A stretch of 6,921 bases of DNA from Thiohalospira sp051746205 (GTDB lineage: Bacteria > Pseudomonadota > Gammaproteobacteria > Thiohalospirales > Thiohalospiraceae). Where the stretch lies: the NCBI GenBank assembly GCA_051746205.1, contig JBNJEU010000080.1:1-6921 (forward strand), written 5' to 3'. Below the pieces are notes generated by a model that was not told the origin of the DNA, searched no databases, and worked only from the letters and a program-made list of their open reading frames with translations. The position numbers and the translations under genes are program-made. Position 1 is the first letter of the stretch. Each line of letters begins with the position of its first letter. Shown here piece after piece: positions 1 to 6,651 of the stretch.

Positions 1-1050
1 TCAGCCGTCCACGCGGTCACTCATCAGCACCGCCAACCAGCGTGTCTGCGGATTCGACTCCAGCGCCAGCTTGGCGATCATGGTCAGCGGGATGGAGAGC
101 AGCATCCCCACCGGACCGAAGACCCACCCCCAGGCCAGCAGAGAGAGCAACACCACCAGCGGCGACAGGCCCAGACTCCGGCCCATGAGGCGCGGCTCCA
201 GCACGCTGCCGATGGCAACGTTCACCACCCCGAAAAGGACCGCCACCAGAACCGCCTCGACAACGCCAAGACCAAGCAGCGCGATGAGCACCGCCGGGAT
301 CGCCGCAATGATGGAGCCGATGGTCGGCACGAAGTTCAGCAACCCCGCCAGGATCCCCCACAGCAGCGGGAAATCGACACCGATGAGCCACAGCCCCGTG
401 GCCACCAGCACCCCGGTGACGAAGCTGGCACCGGTCTTGATCACCAGGTAGCCGTAGACCGAGCTCAGGAAGCGCCGGGCCCGCTCGCGGGAGGCGCCCG
501 GAAAGGCCGCCTCGAGTTTCGTGGCGATGGTGTGCTCCTCCACCAGCATGAACATGAAGAAGAGCAGCACCAGCAGGGTGCTGGCGGTGAACTGTCCAAG
601 GCCGCTGGCGATCTCTCCGGCCAGGCCGGTCACCGTGGCCATCTCCGGCAACGGCACCTCCTCAGGCAGCATCTCCGGCGGCACGCCCCAGCCCACGAGC
701 AGTGCCCGTGCACCGTCCACCAGTTCGGACAGGCGCTGCTGGTAGAACGGCGCCTCGGTGGCCAGGCTTTCCGCCGCCCCCTTCAGGGCCAGGAAGAGCA
801 GGAAGAAGCCGAAACCGACCAGCAGGAAGAGCAACAGCACGGCCGCGAAACCGGGCACGCCGCGTTTCTTCATCCAGGCCAGGAGCGGTGCGCAGATGAT
901 GGCGAGGAAGGCCGCCAGCAGGAAGGGCGTGACGAGATGGTCCACCGCCCTGAGGCCGGTGAGCAGGATCACCAGCGCTGCGCCTCCCAGCAGCCAGTGC
1001 CAGGGGGATGTACCCTGCAGCGGGTTCGTGGATGGCGTATCCTCATTCAT
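1..1050 (-). CDS. AI-2E / PerM-family membrane transporter
   Basis: A 349-residue inner-membrane protein of the AI-2E (PerM/YdiK) family. Members are proposed exporters or permeases of varied small solutes; AI-2 itself is proven for few, so the substrate is unknown. Hydrophobic stretches lie near residues 18-33, 39-57, 68-90, 153-171, 201-224, 227-258, 260-283 and 296-326, with a soluble loop at about 91-150. Family hallmarks are LNFVPTIGS (238-246), EPRLMGRSLGLSP (285-297) and GPVGMLLSIPLT (312-323). The ATG at 1050 is preferred over an in-frame ATG at 1089 because GGAGGAGG lies nine bases upstream of it, and the extra 13 residues would be Arg-rich and lie inside the upstream gene. The start overlaps the end of the diguanylate cyclase gene by eight bases (ATGAATGA), which suggests coupled translation as the last gene of the four-gene operon. 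The C-terminus is complete, with a TGA at the first base of the window. Family assignment is secure; substrate is not. Confidence 0.93.
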   Translation of the reverse strand: MNEDTPSTNPLQGTSPWHWLLGGAALVILLTGLRAVDHLVTPFLLAAFLAIICAPLLAWMKKRGVPGFAAVLLLFLLVGFGFFLLFLALKGAAESLATEAPFYQQRLSELVDGARALLVGWGVPPEMLPEEVPLPEMATVTGLAGEIASGLGQFTASTLLVLLFFMFMLVEEHTIATKLEAAFPGASRERARRFLSSVYGYLVIKTGASFVTGVLVATGLWLIGVDFPLLWGILAGLLNFVPTIGSIIAAIPAVLIALLGLGVVEAVLVAVLFGVVNVAIGSVLEPRLMGRSLGLSPLVVLLSLLAWGWVFGPVGMLLSIPLTMIAKLALESNPQTRWLAVLMSDRVDG

Positions 1051-2044
1051 GGGTTCGAGCCTCCTCCGAGCGGTCCTCGCCACCCGCAATCACCACGCTG
1101 TCACTGGCGCGGATGATGCGGTCGCGACCGCTGCTCTTGGCGATATAGAGATACTGGTCGGCGGCGCGCACGAGTTCATCCGGCGTCGACACGTCATCGG
1201 TCAGGGCGACCAGCCCACCACTGACAGTGAAGGGTATCACGACCCCCTCGGCCTCGGCCCGCAAAGCGAGGATCCGCTCGCGCAAGCGGTGCACCGCACC
1301 AATGGCCGCCTCTTCGTCGGTATCCGGCATGATCAGCAGGAATTCCTCGCCGCCGAAGCGCGCGACCATATCCGCCTCCCTGACCTCTTCCCGCAGCGCC
1401 TCGGCCAGGGCTTTGAGTACCGCATCGCCGGCGGGGTGGCCGTGGGTATCATTCACCATCTTGAAATGGTCCACGTCGAACAGCAGCACCGCCAGCGATT
1501 GACCCGACCGCCGGGCCCGTTCCACCTCGCGATTGAGAGTCGCCTCGGCGTGACGGCGATTGTGCAGGCCGGTGAGCGGGTCGCGGATACTCGCTTCTTC
1601 CAGCCGCTGGTTGGCCTCGTCCAGGGCCGCCTGGGACACCGCCGTCTCGGTGACATCGAGAATGATGATGCCGACATACCCGGCATCGCCGGCCTCCCCT
1701 TCCAGGGGAAGAAAAGAGCAGTCCTGGCGCATGTAGTCGACACTACCGGTGACGGTTCGATTGTGCGCCATGGCGAAGAGATAGGGACGCTGGTGCCAGG
1801 AAGAGAAGGCCGGGGTACCGAGGATACGGACCGTGCGCAACTTGTGGGTCAGCCACTGGCGGGGTAGTTCCGGGAAGGTATCGAACAGCGGCCGCCCCAC
1901 CACCTCCTCGGCGGAACGCCGGACGTGAGCGGCCATGAAACGATTCCAGTAGACCACTCGATCGTCGCTGTCGACCACCACCACGCCGACATTCATGTTC
2001 TCGACGATATGGGCGAATGATGGGGAGTCCAGCCCACCCGACAT
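1043..2044 (-). CDS. PAS-GGDEF diguanylate cyclase
   Basis: A 333-residue predicted cytoplasmic enzyme making cyclic di-GMP from two GTP. Residues about 8-135 form a PAS-like sensor, beginning IVENMNVGVVVVDSDDRVVYWN. A helical linker (about 134-152, VSQAALDEANQRLEEAS) leads to a complete GGDEF domain (about 153-312). The domain has DPLTGLHNRR (155-164), FDVDHFKMVND (189-199), the active-site GGEEF (231-235) and, five residues before it, the inhibitory I-site R222-E-A-D225. It therefore looks both active and subject to product inhibition. No membrane segments or signal peptide are seen. The gene starts three bases after the cheC-like gene ends, with GAGGA about 12 bases upstream of the ATG, so translation is probably coupled. 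The PAS part carries SSWHQRPYLF (81-90) and a TG..DYMRQ stretch (99-106), a variant I associate with GGDEF proteins encoded beside CheC in marine Gammaproteobacteria (from memory). The signal or ligand cannot be read from the sequence. Confidence 0.95.
   Translation of the reverse strand: MSGGLDSPSFAHIVENMNVGVVVVDSDDRVVYWNRFMAAHVRRSAEEVVGRPLFDTFPELPRQWLTHKLRTVRILGTPAFSSWHQRPYLFAMAHNRTVTGSVDYMRQDCSFLPLEGEAGDAGYVGIIILDVTETAVSQAALDEANQRLEEASIRDPLTGLHNRRHAEATLNREVERARRSGQSLAVLLFDVDHFKMVNDTHGHPAGDAVLKALAEALREEVREADMVARFGGEEFLLIMPDTDEEAAIGAVHRLRERILALRAEAEGVVIPFTVSGGLVALTDDVSTPDELVRAADQYLYIAKSSGRDRIIRASDSVVIAGGEDRSEEARTHE
1060..1067 (-). promoter_or_regulatory. Shine-Dalgarno site that fixes the AI-2E gene start
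   Basis: On the minus strand this reads GGAGGAGG, nine bases before the ATG at 1050. It is the strongest ribosome-binding sequence in the operon and lies inside the 3' end of the diguanylate cyclase gene. It decides the start at 1050 against the ATG at 1089. Confidence 0.8.
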
Positions 2045-2047
2045 GGA

Positions 2048-2662
2048 TCAGAAGTCCTCGAGAATGGTGTCGACAACCCCGCGCACTGCGGCGATGGACT
2101 CCTCCGGCATCAGCAGGACCACCAGGCAGTTGAAAGCGCTGTATTCGAGGGTGAAGTGGATGTCGATGATCAGTGCCTCGTCCCAGTCGCGGGTGCCGGA
2201 GCTCAGCAGATCGGGCACCGGCCGGTGCATGCCGAGCAGGCTCGGTGGCGCAAAGTCGAAGCGGGATTCCAGCTGTTCGCCAAGGCTGGACAGAATGGCA
2301 CCGGAGACGATGTTGCTGGTATCCAGCAGCATCTCCGCCTCATCCTGCTCATCGTCGCCGAGCTGACGCTGGAGCCGCTCGGCCAGCTCCCGAGAGCCCT
2401 TCGCGCCGAACAGGACGATGGATTCACCGCGGATCGAGTGGAAGAAGGCCTGGGTAACCGCCGAGGCCTCTTCCGGCTCGTCCACCGTCTCGGCGACCAG
2501 GGTCGGGACTTCCGCGGCAGCGAGGATGTGGACGCGGGGTGAGTGGAGTTTGACGAACGCATCCAGCAGCCGCGACAGCGCCGCGCCAGCCTGGCCCATG
2601 GCGACGTTGACGATCTCGCCAAGGGCATCGGCCTGATCATCCGTGAGCCGCTGGCCGCTCAT
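2048..2662 (-). CDS. CheC-family CheY-P phosphatase
   Basis: A 204-residue protein of the CheC/CheX/FliY family, which dephosphorylates response regulators of the CheY type. The family active-site pattern [DS]-x3-E-x2-N-x22-P is met exactly by D12, E16, N19 and P42. A second copy in the other half of the protein has N117 and P140 at the same spacing, but the key acid is Asp (D114) and the D/S position is Glu (E110), so this site is probably weak or dead. The start at 2662 follows from homology (the motif begins 11 residues later) and from the ATGA overlap with the receiver gene. A longer reading from 2950 would run through the receiver gene in another frame and is Arg/Gly-rich nonsense. No CheA, CheB, CheR or CheD gene lies in the window, so the expected target is the receiver encoded immediately upstream. 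The name cheC would imply the Bacillus/Thermotoga chemotaxis role, which is not shown here. Confidence 0.88.
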   Translation of the reverse strand: MSGQRLTDDQADALGEIVNVAMGQAGAALSRLLDAFVKLHSPRVHILAAAEVPTLVAETVDEPEEASAVTQAFFHSIRGESIVLFGAKGSRELAERLQRQLGDDEQDEAEMLLDTSNIVSGAILSSLGEQLESRFDFAPPSLLGMHRPVPDLLSSGTRDWDEALIIDIHFTLEYSAFNCLVVLLMPEESIAAVRGVVDTILEDF

Positions 2663-3024
2663 AACTCGCCGAGCTCCCCCAGCAGGGTGTGCAGTTCGGC
2701 CGCTTGTACGGGCTTCTGCAGGAAGCCCAGCGCGCCCAGCGCCTCGACCCGCTCGCGCGCGCCGGACTGGATATCGGCGGAGACCACCACCACCCGATAA
2801 TCGGCGCCGGCATCGTGCAGGGACTGCAACACTTCGAAGCCGTCCATCTCCGGCATGGTCAGATCGAGGAAGACGAATTCGCCCCGACCGGCATGGAAGG
2901 CCTCCAGCGCCTCGATCCCGTTGGTGGCCTGGTGGACCTCCACGTCCCACTCCGCCGGCAGCGCCCGGATGATCTGCTTGCGCGCCAGCCCGGAATCGTC
3001 GGTGACCAGAATGGGTTTGGTCAT
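2659..3024 (-). CDS. Single-domain CheY-like response regulator
   Basis: A 121-residue stand-alone receiver with no output domain. It has the acidic pocket D9-D10, the phosphoacceptor D54 in VFLDLTMPEMDG (51-62), the switch Ser S82 in VVVSAD, and the invariant K104 in QKP, so all catalytic positions are intact. It is the first gene of the operon and overlaps the CheC-family gene by four bases (ATGA). The neighbour therefore most likely resets its phosphorylation. The cognate kinase is not in the window. An in-frame TAA lies at 3058-3060 with no other ATG between it and 3024, so the start is well fixed, although no strong Shine-Dalgarno is visible (only GGA about nine bases before the ATG). 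With no DNA-binding or enzyme domain it must act by protein contact. Candidates are the PAS-GGDEF enzyme of the same operon or a flagellar or other motor, but this is inference. Confidence 0.93.
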   Translation of the reverse strand: MTKPILVTDDSGLARKQIIRALPAEWDVEVHQATNGIEALEAFHAGRGEFVFLDLTMPEMDGFEVLQSLHDAGADYRVVVVSADIQSGARERVEALGALGFLQKPVQAAELHTLLGELGEL

Positions 3025-3056
3025 GAGTTCAATCCAGATTATTGGTGATCGGCTCG

Positions 3057-3085
3057 ATTATCCACGTCCCCCGCCCCCTGAACAA
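3057..3085 (-). promoter_or_regulatory. Candidate sigma70-type promoter of the receiver operon
   Basis: On the minus strand, TTGTTC (3085-3080) and GATAAT (3062-3057) are separated by 17 bases. The -10 matches five of six consensus positions and the -35 three of six. Transcription would start near 3050, giving a leader of roughly 26 bases before the ATG at 3024. The spacer is a GC-rich run (AGGGGGCGGGGG on the minus strand). This is pattern matching only; the weak -35 could mean that an activator is needed or that the call is wrong. Confidence 0.4.
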
Positions 3086-3112
3086 CCTCGGACAAGCGCT
3101 GTGCAGAAAAAA

Positions 3113-3141
3113 TTGACACACCTGTAACAGGGCAGGATATT
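3113..3141 (+). promoter_or_regulatory. Candidate sigma70-type promoter of yheT
   Basis: A perfect TTGACA (3113-3118) is followed after 17 bases by GATATT (3136-3141), which matches four of six -10 positions. TATTCT at 3138-3143 is an alternative -10 with a 19-base spacer. Transcription would begin near 3148, only about two bases before the ATG at 3150, which implies a leaderless or nearly leaderless message. It is the most AT-rich spot in this divergent region. Confidence 0.5.
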
Positions 3142-3149
3142 CTCGATCC

Positions 3150-4142
3150 ATGCCCGTCATCTCGAGTCCCTTTCGCCCGGCCTGGTGGCTCCCCGGGAGC
3201 CATGCCCAGACCCTCTATCCCTATTTCTTTCGCCGCCACCGTGATCTGCGCACCCGGGGCGAGCGGCTGGAGCTGAGTGACGGCGATTTCCTCGATCTCG
3301 CATGGGGTCCGGAGCCGACCACCGCCGAGCCGGGGCGGCCCTTGGTCCTGATCACCCATGGTCTGGAAGGCTCGGTCCAGTCGGGCTATGTGCGGGGTCT
3401 GCTGCACGGCCTCGCGAACCACGGTCTGCGCGGGGTGCTGATGCACTGGCGCGGCTGTAGTGGCGAGCCCAACCGGTTGCCGCGCAGCTACCACGCCGGC
3501 GAGACCGGGGATATCCAGCGGGTGGTCACCACCCTGCGCGAGCGTGAACCGGAGACCCCTCTGGCGGCGGTGGGCTATTCTCTGGGCGGCAGCGCTCTGC
3601 TCCATTGGCTTGCCGAGACGGGAGCCGACAATCCTCTGGTCCAGGCCGTCGCCGTCTCGGTGCCCTTCCGACTGGCCGACGCCGACCGGCGGCTGAGTCG
3701 GGGCTTCTCGCGCGTTTATCAGCACCGGCTGCTGGATCAGCTCGGGCGCAACCTGCGGCGCAAGGCGCACCGGCGCGGACTGGAACTGAATGTGGACCCG
3801 GACAGCCTCGATCGGTTTCGTGCCTTCGATGACGCCGTGACCGCCCCGCTCCACGGCTTCCGCGATGCCGAGGACTACTACCAGCGGTGCAGTCCTCGCC
3901 AGGTACTGACTCGGATCGTCACGCCGACGCGACTCATCCACGCCGCCGACGACCCATTCATGTTCCCGGACAGCATCCCCGATGCCGACGAACTCTCCGA
4001 TGCGGTGACCCTGGAGCGGGCCGCGCGCGGAGGCCATGTCGGCTTCGTGGAGGGCCGCATCCCGCTGCGCCCGCGCCCCTACCTGGAAAGGCATGTGCCG
4101 AGGATACTACGCGAAGCCTTCCGATGGGGCGAAACGAAGTGA
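3150..4142 (+). CDS. yheT: YheT-family alpha/beta hydrolase
   Basis: A 330-residue soluble alpha/beta-hydrolase of the YheT/EMB8/ABHD1-3 group (putative esterases of unknown bacterial substrate). Family landmarks in order are PFRPAWWLPGSHAQT (7-21), ELSDGDFLDLAW (41-52), THGLEGS (69-75, oxyanion region), HWRGCSGEPNR (99-109), the nucleophile elbow GYSLGG with S144, HAADDPF (264-270) with the acid at D267 or D268, and GGHVGF with H296. The catalytic triad therefore looks complete and the length is normal for the family. The ATG at 3150 fits the expected N-terminus, but no good Shine-Dalgarno precedes it (AGGA ends about 12 bases upstream), in keeping with the near-leaderless promoter proposed. 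It diverges from the receiver operon, and 109 bases separate it from egtB on the same strand. No link to ergothioneine synthesis is known to me; the adjacency may be incidental. Confidence 0.93.
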   Translation: MPVISSPFRPAWWLPGSHAQTLYPYFFRRHRDLRTRGERLELSDGDFLDLAWGPEPTTAEPGRPLVLITHGLEGSVQSGYVRGLLHGLANHGLRGVLMHWRGCSGEPNRLPRSYHAGETGDIQRVVTTLREREPETPLAAVGYSLGGSALLHWLAETGADNPLVQAVAVSVPFRLADADRRLSRGFSRVYQHRLLDQLGRNLRRKAHRRGLELNVDPDSLDRFRAFDDAVTAPLHGFRDAEDYYQRCSPRQVLTRIVTPTRLIHAADDPFMFPDSIPDADELSDAVTLERAARGGHVGFVEGRIPLRPRPYLERHVPRILREAFRWGETK

Positions 4143-4251
4143 GGCGAGCCGGAACCCGCGAAAGTCGTGGCGTTGAAAGCCGGCCGTCCTTGCGGCAGCA
4201 TGGCGCCTGACCAGCCGAGAGACCCACGATCCAGTCAGGAACGACGAGCCC
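4143..4251 (+). other. yheT-egtB intergenic spacer
   Basis: This spacer of 109 bases holds no gene. I see no convincing -35/-10 pair and no hairpin followed by a T-run, so I cannot tell whether egtB has its own promoter or is read through from yheT. The only clear signal is AGGA at 4237-4240, 11 bases before the egtB ATG, a modest and distant ribosome-binding site. Confidence 0.5.
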
Positions 4252-5571
4252 ATGATCCCAGAGCAGGCCGTAGCCGCCGATCCCGCCACTCTCTCGCGGG
4301 AAGCCCTCTTGCAGGCATATCGCCGCACGCGCCAGGCCACCGAGGCCATCTGCGCACCGCTGACCATCGAGGACCACGTGATCCAGACCGCGGCCGAGGC
4401 AAGCCCGGCCAAATGGCATCTGGCCCACACTACCTGGTTCTACGAGACCTTCCTGTTGTTGCCGCTGGAACCGGATTATACCGTCTTCGATCCGGCCTTC
4501 GATCATCTGTTCAATTCCTATTACCAGACCGTGGGCCAACCATGGCCGCGGCCGCGCCGCGGTTTTCTATCACGCCCCACGGTGGCCGATATCCGGTGCT
4601 ATCGCGCCCATGTCGATGCGGCCATGGCGAACCTCATCGAGAATGGCGCAGAGGACCTGCTGGCGACCCTCGGCCAGCGGCTGACCCTCGGCCTGAATCA
4701 CGAGGAGCAGCACCAGGAGCTTCTCTACACCGATCTGAAGTACAACTTCTCGTGGAACCCGCTGTACCCGGTCTACTCCGAGGCGCCGCCGCGTCCCGCC
4801 GGGCCGGCACCGGCACTGGGCTGGGTCGACGGCGTCGAGGGGCTTCACCCCGTGGGTCATGCCGGCGGGGGCTTCGCCTTCGACAACGAGACACCGCGCC
4901 ACGACGAGCTTCTGCGTCCCCACCGGATGGCGAACCGGCCGGTAACCTGTGGCGAATATCGGGCCTTCATGGCGGACGGCGGCTACGACCGTGTGGAACT
5001 GTGGCTGGCCGATGGCTGGGCCACCATCCAGCGCGAGGGCTGGCGAGCCCCCTTGTACTGGGAGTGGCTCGACGGAGACTGGCACTACTACACTCTCAGT
5101 GGCCTGGAGCCAGTGGACGAGGACGCGCCGGTGACCCATGTGAGTTTCTACGAGGCGGACGCCTACGCCCGCTGGGCGGGCAAGCGGCTGCCCAGTGAAC
5201 CGGAATGGGAAGTAGCGGCGGCTGCCCGGCCGGTGAGCGGTCACTTCCGTGAGGCCGGGCACTTGCAACCCGTGGCCATGGGAGGCGTCGCCCCACGCGT
5301 TTCCGGCGAGCGGCCGGCGGGCTCGCTGCACCAGCTCTACGGCGATGTCTGGGAGTGGACCGCGACCCCCTACGCCGCCTACCCCGGGTTCCGGCCGCTG
5401 GAAGGCTCCATGGGCGAGTACAACGGCAAGTTCATGTGCAACCAGATGGTCCTGCGTGGGGGATCCTGCGCGAGTCCGGCTCATCACCTGCGGCCGACCT
5501 ACCGGAATTTCTTCTACCCGCACGAGCGCTGGCAGTTCACCGGGATCCGGCTGGCGGAGGACGCGCAATGA
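4252..5571 (+). CDS. egtB: EgtB, hercynine oxygenase (sulfoxide synthase), cysteine-type
   Basis: A 439-residue non-haem iron enzyme. It uses O2 to join the sulfur of cysteine (or gamma-glutamylcysteine) to C2 of the hercynine imidazole, the central step of ergothioneine synthesis. An N-terminal DinB-like helical domain (about 16-170) supplies three iron ligands: H59 in HLAHT, and H150 and H154 in NHEEQH. The C-terminal formylglycine-generating/sulfatase-modifying fold (about 190-436) has PVTCGEYRAFM (230-240), THVSFYEADAYARWAGKRLP (295-314), YGDVWEWT (363-370) and LRGGSC (401-406). The adjacent tyrosines Y90-Y91 in FNSYYQ resemble the Y93/Y94 pair described for the Chloracidobacterium enzyme, which uses free cysteine. 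This argues for a cysteine-using (type II) EgtB and fits the lack of egtA and egtC nearby. It is not a simple FGE, because the DinB half is present. The gene overlaps egtD by ATGA. The start is the first in-frame ATG with a plausible upstream AGGA. Confidence 0.95.
   Translation: MIPEQAVAADPATLSREALLQAYRRTRQATEAICAPLTIEDHVIQTAAEASPAKWHLAHTTWFYETFLLLPLEPDYTVFDPAFDHLFNSYYQTVGQPWPRPRRGFLSRPTVADIRCYRAHVDAAMANLIENGAEDLLATLGQRLTLGLNHEEQHQELLYTDLKYNFSWNPLYPVYSEAPPRPAGPAPALGWVDGVEGLHPVGHAGGGFAFDNETPRHDELLRPHRMANRPVTCGEYRAFMADGGYDRVELWLADGWATIQREGWRAPLYWEWLDGDWHYYTLSGLEPVDEDAPVTHVSFYEADAYARWAGKRLPSEPEWEVAAAARPVSGHFREAGHLQPVAMGGVAPRVSGERPAGSLHQLYGDVWEWTATPYAAYPGFRPLEGSMGEYNGKFMCNQMVLRGGSCASPAHHLRPTYRNFFYPHERWQFTGIRLAEDAQ
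5556..5560 (+). promoter_or_regulatory. Shine-Dalgarno site that fixes the egtD start
   Basis: GGAGG lies seven bases before the ATG at 5568, inside the last codons of egtB. It decides the egtD start against an in-frame ATG at 5355, which would add 71 residues that are only egtB read in another frame. Confidence 0.75.
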
Positions 5572-6527
5572 CTCGAGCGGCTCTGGATTTCCATGACCTC
5601 GCCCCCACCGTGGAGGACGATTTCCGTGCCGCCGTGCGCGAGGGGCTTTCCGTCCGACCACGCGGGCTGTCACCGAAGTTCTTCTATGACGAGCGCGGTT
5701 CGGAGCTGTTCGACGCCATCTGCGAGCAGCCGGAGTACTACCCGACCCGCGCCGAGATGGCGATCCTGGAGGCCATCGGACCGGAGGTGGCGGGGCTGGC
5801 AGGCGCCGACAGCCTGCTGGTCGAGCTCGGCAGCGGCGCCTCGCGCAAGGTGCGGCTGATGCTCGAGGCCCTGCAACCGGCTGGCTACCTGGGCATGGAC
5901 ATCTCCCGGGAATTCCTCCTGACCTGCACCCAACGACTGGCCGAGGACTACCCATGGCTCCAGGTCAGCGCCGCCTGTGTCGACTATTCCGGGGAGTTCC
6001 AGCTCCCGCTGCACCCGGGACAGACCCCGCTGGCCTTCTTCCCCGGATCCAGCATCGGCAACTTCCACCCCGAGGAGGCGCTGGCCCTGCTGCAGCGGAT
6101 CCACCGCGCCCTCGGACCCGGCGCCGGACTGCTCATCGGCGTCGACATCAAGAAGGACACGGCGATCCTCGACGCCGCCTACAACGATGCCGCCGGCGTC
6201 ACCGCCTCCTTCAACCTCAACCTGCTGGAGCGCATGCGCCGCGAACTGGGCGCCCGCCTCGACCCCGACGGATTCGAGCACCACGCCTTCTACAACGCGG
6301 ACCAGGGGCGGGTCGAGATGCACCTGCGCAGCCGGGGCCGTCAGGTCATCGAGGTGGACGGAGAGACGCATCGGTTCGAGGATGGCGAGACCATCCACAC
6401 CGAGTGCTCGTACAAGTATGCCCCGGAGGAGTTTCGGGCGCTGGCGGCGGAGGCGGGTTATACGACCGAGCGGACCTGGCTCGACGACGACGAGCTGTTC
6501 AGTCTCCACTTCCTGCGGAGTGTCTGA
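5568..6527 (+). CDS. egtD: EgtD, L-histidine N-alpha-methyltransferase
   Basis: A 319-residue cytoplasmic SAM-dependent enzyme that trimethylates the alpha-amino group of L-histidine to hercynine, the first committed step of ergothioneine synthesis and the substrate for EgtB. The SAM-binding ELGSG is at 86-90, followed by K94 and the acidic D111 in GMDIS. FFPGSSIGNF (157-166) is the EgtD signature. Residues equivalent to the histidine-binding set of mycobacterial EgtD can be placed with little offset: Y57/Y58, N165, Y205, M251 in VEMHLR, and E279 and S281 in TECSYKY. This separates it from DUF2260-like relatives lacking the Glu-x-Ser pair. Length is normal (mycobacterial EgtD is about 320 residues). 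The start overlaps the egtB stop (ATGA) with a good GGAGG, so the two proteins are probably made together. The C-terminus is complete and is followed by the palindrome-bearing convergent region. Confidence 0.96.
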   Translation: MTRAALDFHDLAPTVEDDFRAAVREGLSVRPRGLSPKFFYDERGSELFDAICEQPEYYPTRAEMAILEAIGPEVAGLAGADSLLVELGSGASRKVRLMLEALQPAGYLGMDISREFLLTCTQRLAEDYPWLQVSAACVDYSGEFQLPLHPGQTPLAFFPGSSIGNFHPEEALALLQRIHRALGPGAGLLIGVDIKKDTAILDAAYNDAAGVTASFNLNLLERMRRELGARLDPDGFEHHAFYNADQGRVEMHLRSRGRQVIEVDGETHRFEDGETIHTECSYKYAPEEFRALAAEAGYTTERTWLDDDELFSLHFLRSV

Positions 6528-6651
6528 GCGCTGTGATGGGGGCCAGGGCGAGCCGGGGCGTCTTGCTCCCTCCATCCCCGGTCCTTCGGAGAAAGGAGGT
6601 TGTTCCCTTTTCGGAATGGGATGGAGTAGCGTGAAGAGCCACGGAAGGTCG

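Noticed and set aside
758..1867. A 369-codon open frame on the plus strand opposite the transporter and cyclase genes
   Set aside because: It spans two real genes on the other strand and shows low-complexity composition without domains; it is a shadow of GC-rich codon usage.
2663..2950. An upstream extension of the CheC-family gene to an ATG at 2950
   Set aside because: The added 96 residues are the receiver gene read in another frame. The CheC motif and the ATGA overlap support the start at 2662.
3039..4094. A 351-codon open frame on the minus strand opposite yheT
   Set aside because: It has no family motifs, is antisense to a hydrolase with a full catalytic triad, and would collide with the proposed promoters and the receiver operon leader.
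4143..4251. A small gene or riboswitch between yheT and egtB
   Set aside because: No start codon with a ribosome-binding site opens a frame of useful length, and no structured element could be recognised by eye.
4570..5955. A 461-codon open frame on the minus strand opposite egtB and egtD
   Set aside because: It is Arg/Pro/Gly/Ala-rich with no recognisable domain and lies exactly antisense to two clear enzymes. Long antisense frames are expected in GC-rich genes.
5670..6575. A 301-codon minus-strand frame opposite egtD
   Set aside because: It shows repetitive Gly/Val/Glu/Leu-type sequence typical of reading a GC-rich gene backwards, and egtD is unambiguous.
6552..6582. GCCGGGG/CCCCGGT hairpin as an egtD terminator
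   Set aside because: It has a seven-pair stem including a wobble, a loop of 17 bases and no T-tract afterwards. This is too weak to call a terminator.
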